From: Amycolatopsis circi
GTDB lineage: Bacteria; Actinomycetota; Actinomycetes; Mycobacteriales; Pseudonocardiaceae
Assembly: GCF_003385235.1 (NCBI RefSeq)
Contig: NZ_PQIA01000068.1
Span: 1-47,866, forward strand
Length of the DNA stretch: 47,866 bases
Direction of reading: 5' to 3'
The notes below the pieces were generated by a model that was given only the letters and a program-made list of their open reading frames with translations, had not been told where the DNA came from and ran no database searches. The position numbers were made by a program, and so were the translations under genes. Below, in pieces: positions 46,622 to 47,866 of the stretch; the first letter of the stretch is position 1; each line of letters starts with the position of its first letter.

Positions 46622-47866
46622 ATGGGCCGAACGGAGCATGCTTTTGCCGAAGTCTTCGCGCGCGGGGAATTCCGGGCATTGTTCGCCGGGTACGCGATTT
46701 CGACGGCCGGGGACCAGTTCGCGCGCGTCGCCGTCTCGATACTGGTCTTCGACCGGACCCGGTCGGCCGGGTGGACTGCGCTGGCCTACGCGCTGACGTT
46801 CGCGCCGGATCTGGTCAGCGGGCCGTTGTTGTCCGGGCTGGCGGACCGGTATCCGCGCCGGGCGGTGATGATCGCGGCCGATGTCGTCCGGGCGGTGCTG
46901 GTCTCCGCGATGGCGGTGCCCGGTCTGCCGCTGGGGGTGGTCGCGGGGCTGCTGGTGACGGTGCAGCTGGCGAATGCGCCCGCACGTGCGGCCCGGGGTG
47001 CGCTGCTGCCGACCGTCACGTCCGAAGAGTTGTTTCCGGCTGGGCAGGCCGCATTGTCTACGGCGGGACAGGTCGCGCAAGTGGGCGGGTTCGCCGGGGG
47101 CGGTGCGCTGATCGCGTTGCTCGGCACGGCTGGCGTGCTGTGGGCGGACGCCGCGACGTTCGCGGTGTCCGCGCTTTTGACGGGATTCGGGATCCGGCAC
47201 CGGCCGGCCAGCGCGCGGTCCGGGTCGGTGGTGCGGCGCGGGTGGTTCACGGACCTGGCCGAGGCATCCCGGCTGGTGTGGACCACTCCCAGGCTGCGGG
47301 CGCTGGCGGGGTTCGCGTTGCTGCCTGGTTTTTACATCGCCGGGGAGGCGGTGGCGGTCCCGTACGCGGCTGCGCTTGGCGGGACTGGGTTGCTGGTCGG
47401 GCTGCTGCTTGCCGCGTATGCGCTCGGCTCTGGGGTCGGGATGATCGTGCTGGCCCGTCTTCCCGCCGCGGCGCGGGCACGGCTGTTGCCAGTACTGGCG
47501 ATCGGGACTTGTGTGCCCTTGCTCGGCTGCGTATTCAACCCGGCGGCGGGCTGGGTGGTGGTGCTGTTCGCGATGTGCGGTGCGGCGAGCGGACACCAGA
47601 TGCTCGCCTCCACCACGTTCACGCTGTCCGTGCCCGACGACCGGCGCGGTCAGGCGTTCGGGTTGGTGACCACGGTCCTCAACGTCGCGCAGAGCCTCGG
47701 GGTCGGGATGGCCGGCGTGACGGCGAATTGGCTGCCGCCGCACCTCGTGGTCGCCGGGGCCGGGGTGCTGGGGGTCGCGGCGGGAAGCGTGGTGGCTGGG
47801 GCATGGCGGCGAGCGGGGCCGCCGGCCGCGGTCACGCCGCGGCCGGCTCCGGTCACCGACCCCGGC
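46622..47866 (+). CDS. MFS transporter (truncated by window end)
   Basis: The frame stays open from ATG 46622 to the last base, 415 codons. N-terminal FAEVFARGEFRALFAGYAIS, TFAPDLVSGPLLSGLADRYP and RRAVMIAADVVRAVLV match the first helices and the conserved loop 2-3 motif of MFS_3-type exporters; about 12 hydrophobic segments follow. Probably an efflux carrier; substrate unknown. An in-frame GTG 3 codons upstream is an alternative start. Nothing remarkable is seen in the 200-base gap to the divergent M48 gene. Confidence 0.88.
   Translation, partial: MGRTEHAFAEVFARGEFRALFAGYAISTAGDQFARVAVSILVFDRTRSAGWTALAYALTFAPDLVSGPLLSGLADRYPRRAVMIAADVVRAVLVSAMAVPGLPLGVVAGLLVTVQLANAPARAARGALLPTVTSEELFPAGQAALSTAGQVAQVGGFAGGGALIALLGTAGVLWADAATFAVSALLTGFGIRHRPASARSGSVVRRGWFTDLAEASRLVWTTPRLRALAGFALLPGFYIAGEAVAVPYAAALGGTGLLVGLLLAAYALGSGVGMIVLARLPAAARARLLPVLAIGTCVPLLGCVFNPAAGWVVVLFAMCGAASGHQMLASTTFTLSVPDDRRGQAFGLVTTVLNVAQSLGVGMAGVTANWLPPHLVVAGAGVLGVAAGSVVAGAWRRAGPPAAVTPRPAPVTDPG

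Noticed and set aside
46562..47743. Minus-strand frame at the right end
   Set aside because: Arg/Pro/Gln-rich shadow of the MFS transporter, whose plus-strand helices and start are clear.

Overview
The window is about 70% G+C chromosomal DNA from an actinomycete, most likely a Pseudonocardiales member close to Amycolatopsis (inference). The signs are XRE/DUF397 gene pairs with a DUF574-type methyltransferase, a mycothiol-dependent maleylpyruvate-isomerase-like protein, small CxxC zinc-finger proteins, GTG/TTG starts with stop/start overlaps, and long perfect hairpins between convergent genes.

Layout. (1) 0.1-8.1 kb: a sensor histidine kinase, then a surface-glycosylation cassette (GT39, GT2 fused to GtrA, second GT39), a small PP2C phosphatase and a DUF2127 membrane protein. 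(2) 8.5-9.5 kb, minus strand: three small overlapping genes, the first a zinc-finger protein. (3) 10-15.1 kb: MDMPI-like enzyme, a membrane protein, and a DUF397 / XRE regulator / DUF574 methyltransferase group with a phosphoribosyltransferase. The 10-mer GGAATATTCC occurs upstream of both the membrane-protein gene and DUF397. (4) 15.1-21 kb: regulator and enzyme pairs (NAD(P)-binding protein/HxlR, MmyB-type HTH/SDR, methyltransferase/TetR) and a YtcJ-like amidohydrolase. (5) 21.4-22.6 kb: ArsR followed by a frameshifted SRPBCC gene and a decayed RibD/DHFR-like gene. (6) 22.6-27.1 kb: secreted alkaline phosphatase, a dienelactone-hydrolase-like protein without its usual nucleophile, a ROK repressor and xylose isomerase. 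(7) 27.1-28.6 kb: a T-box leader with an apparent GAC (Asp) specifier ahead of an archaeal-type aspartyl-tRNA synthetase. (8) 28.7-37.7 kb: MarR with an SDR remnant, a Ser/Thr kinase, an RsbU/SpoIIE-type phosphatase, and a 1577-residue soluble hybrid histidine kinase built on eight tandem 92-residue HAMP units.

(9) 37.7-43.0 kb is accessory DNA. It starts at tRNA-Pro(TGG), directly followed by a broken tyrosine recombinase. It carries a secreted cysteine-rich protein, unknown and ankyrin-type small proteins that resemble toxin/immunity cargo, and an IS30-like transposase remnant at the right edge. Half of a core-genome palindrome lies just beyond that edge, suggesting a rearrangement. (10) 43.1-47.9 kb: a secreted S1-fold pseudoprotease with beta-propeller-like repeats, an M48 metalloprotease, and an MFS transporter cut by the window end.

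The strongest signals for follow-up are the T-box/AspRS2 unit, the shared GGAATATTCC sites, the three-gene overlapping zinc-finger operon, the HAMP-array kinase whose 3' end runs antisense into tRNA-Gly, and the tRNA-Pro island.
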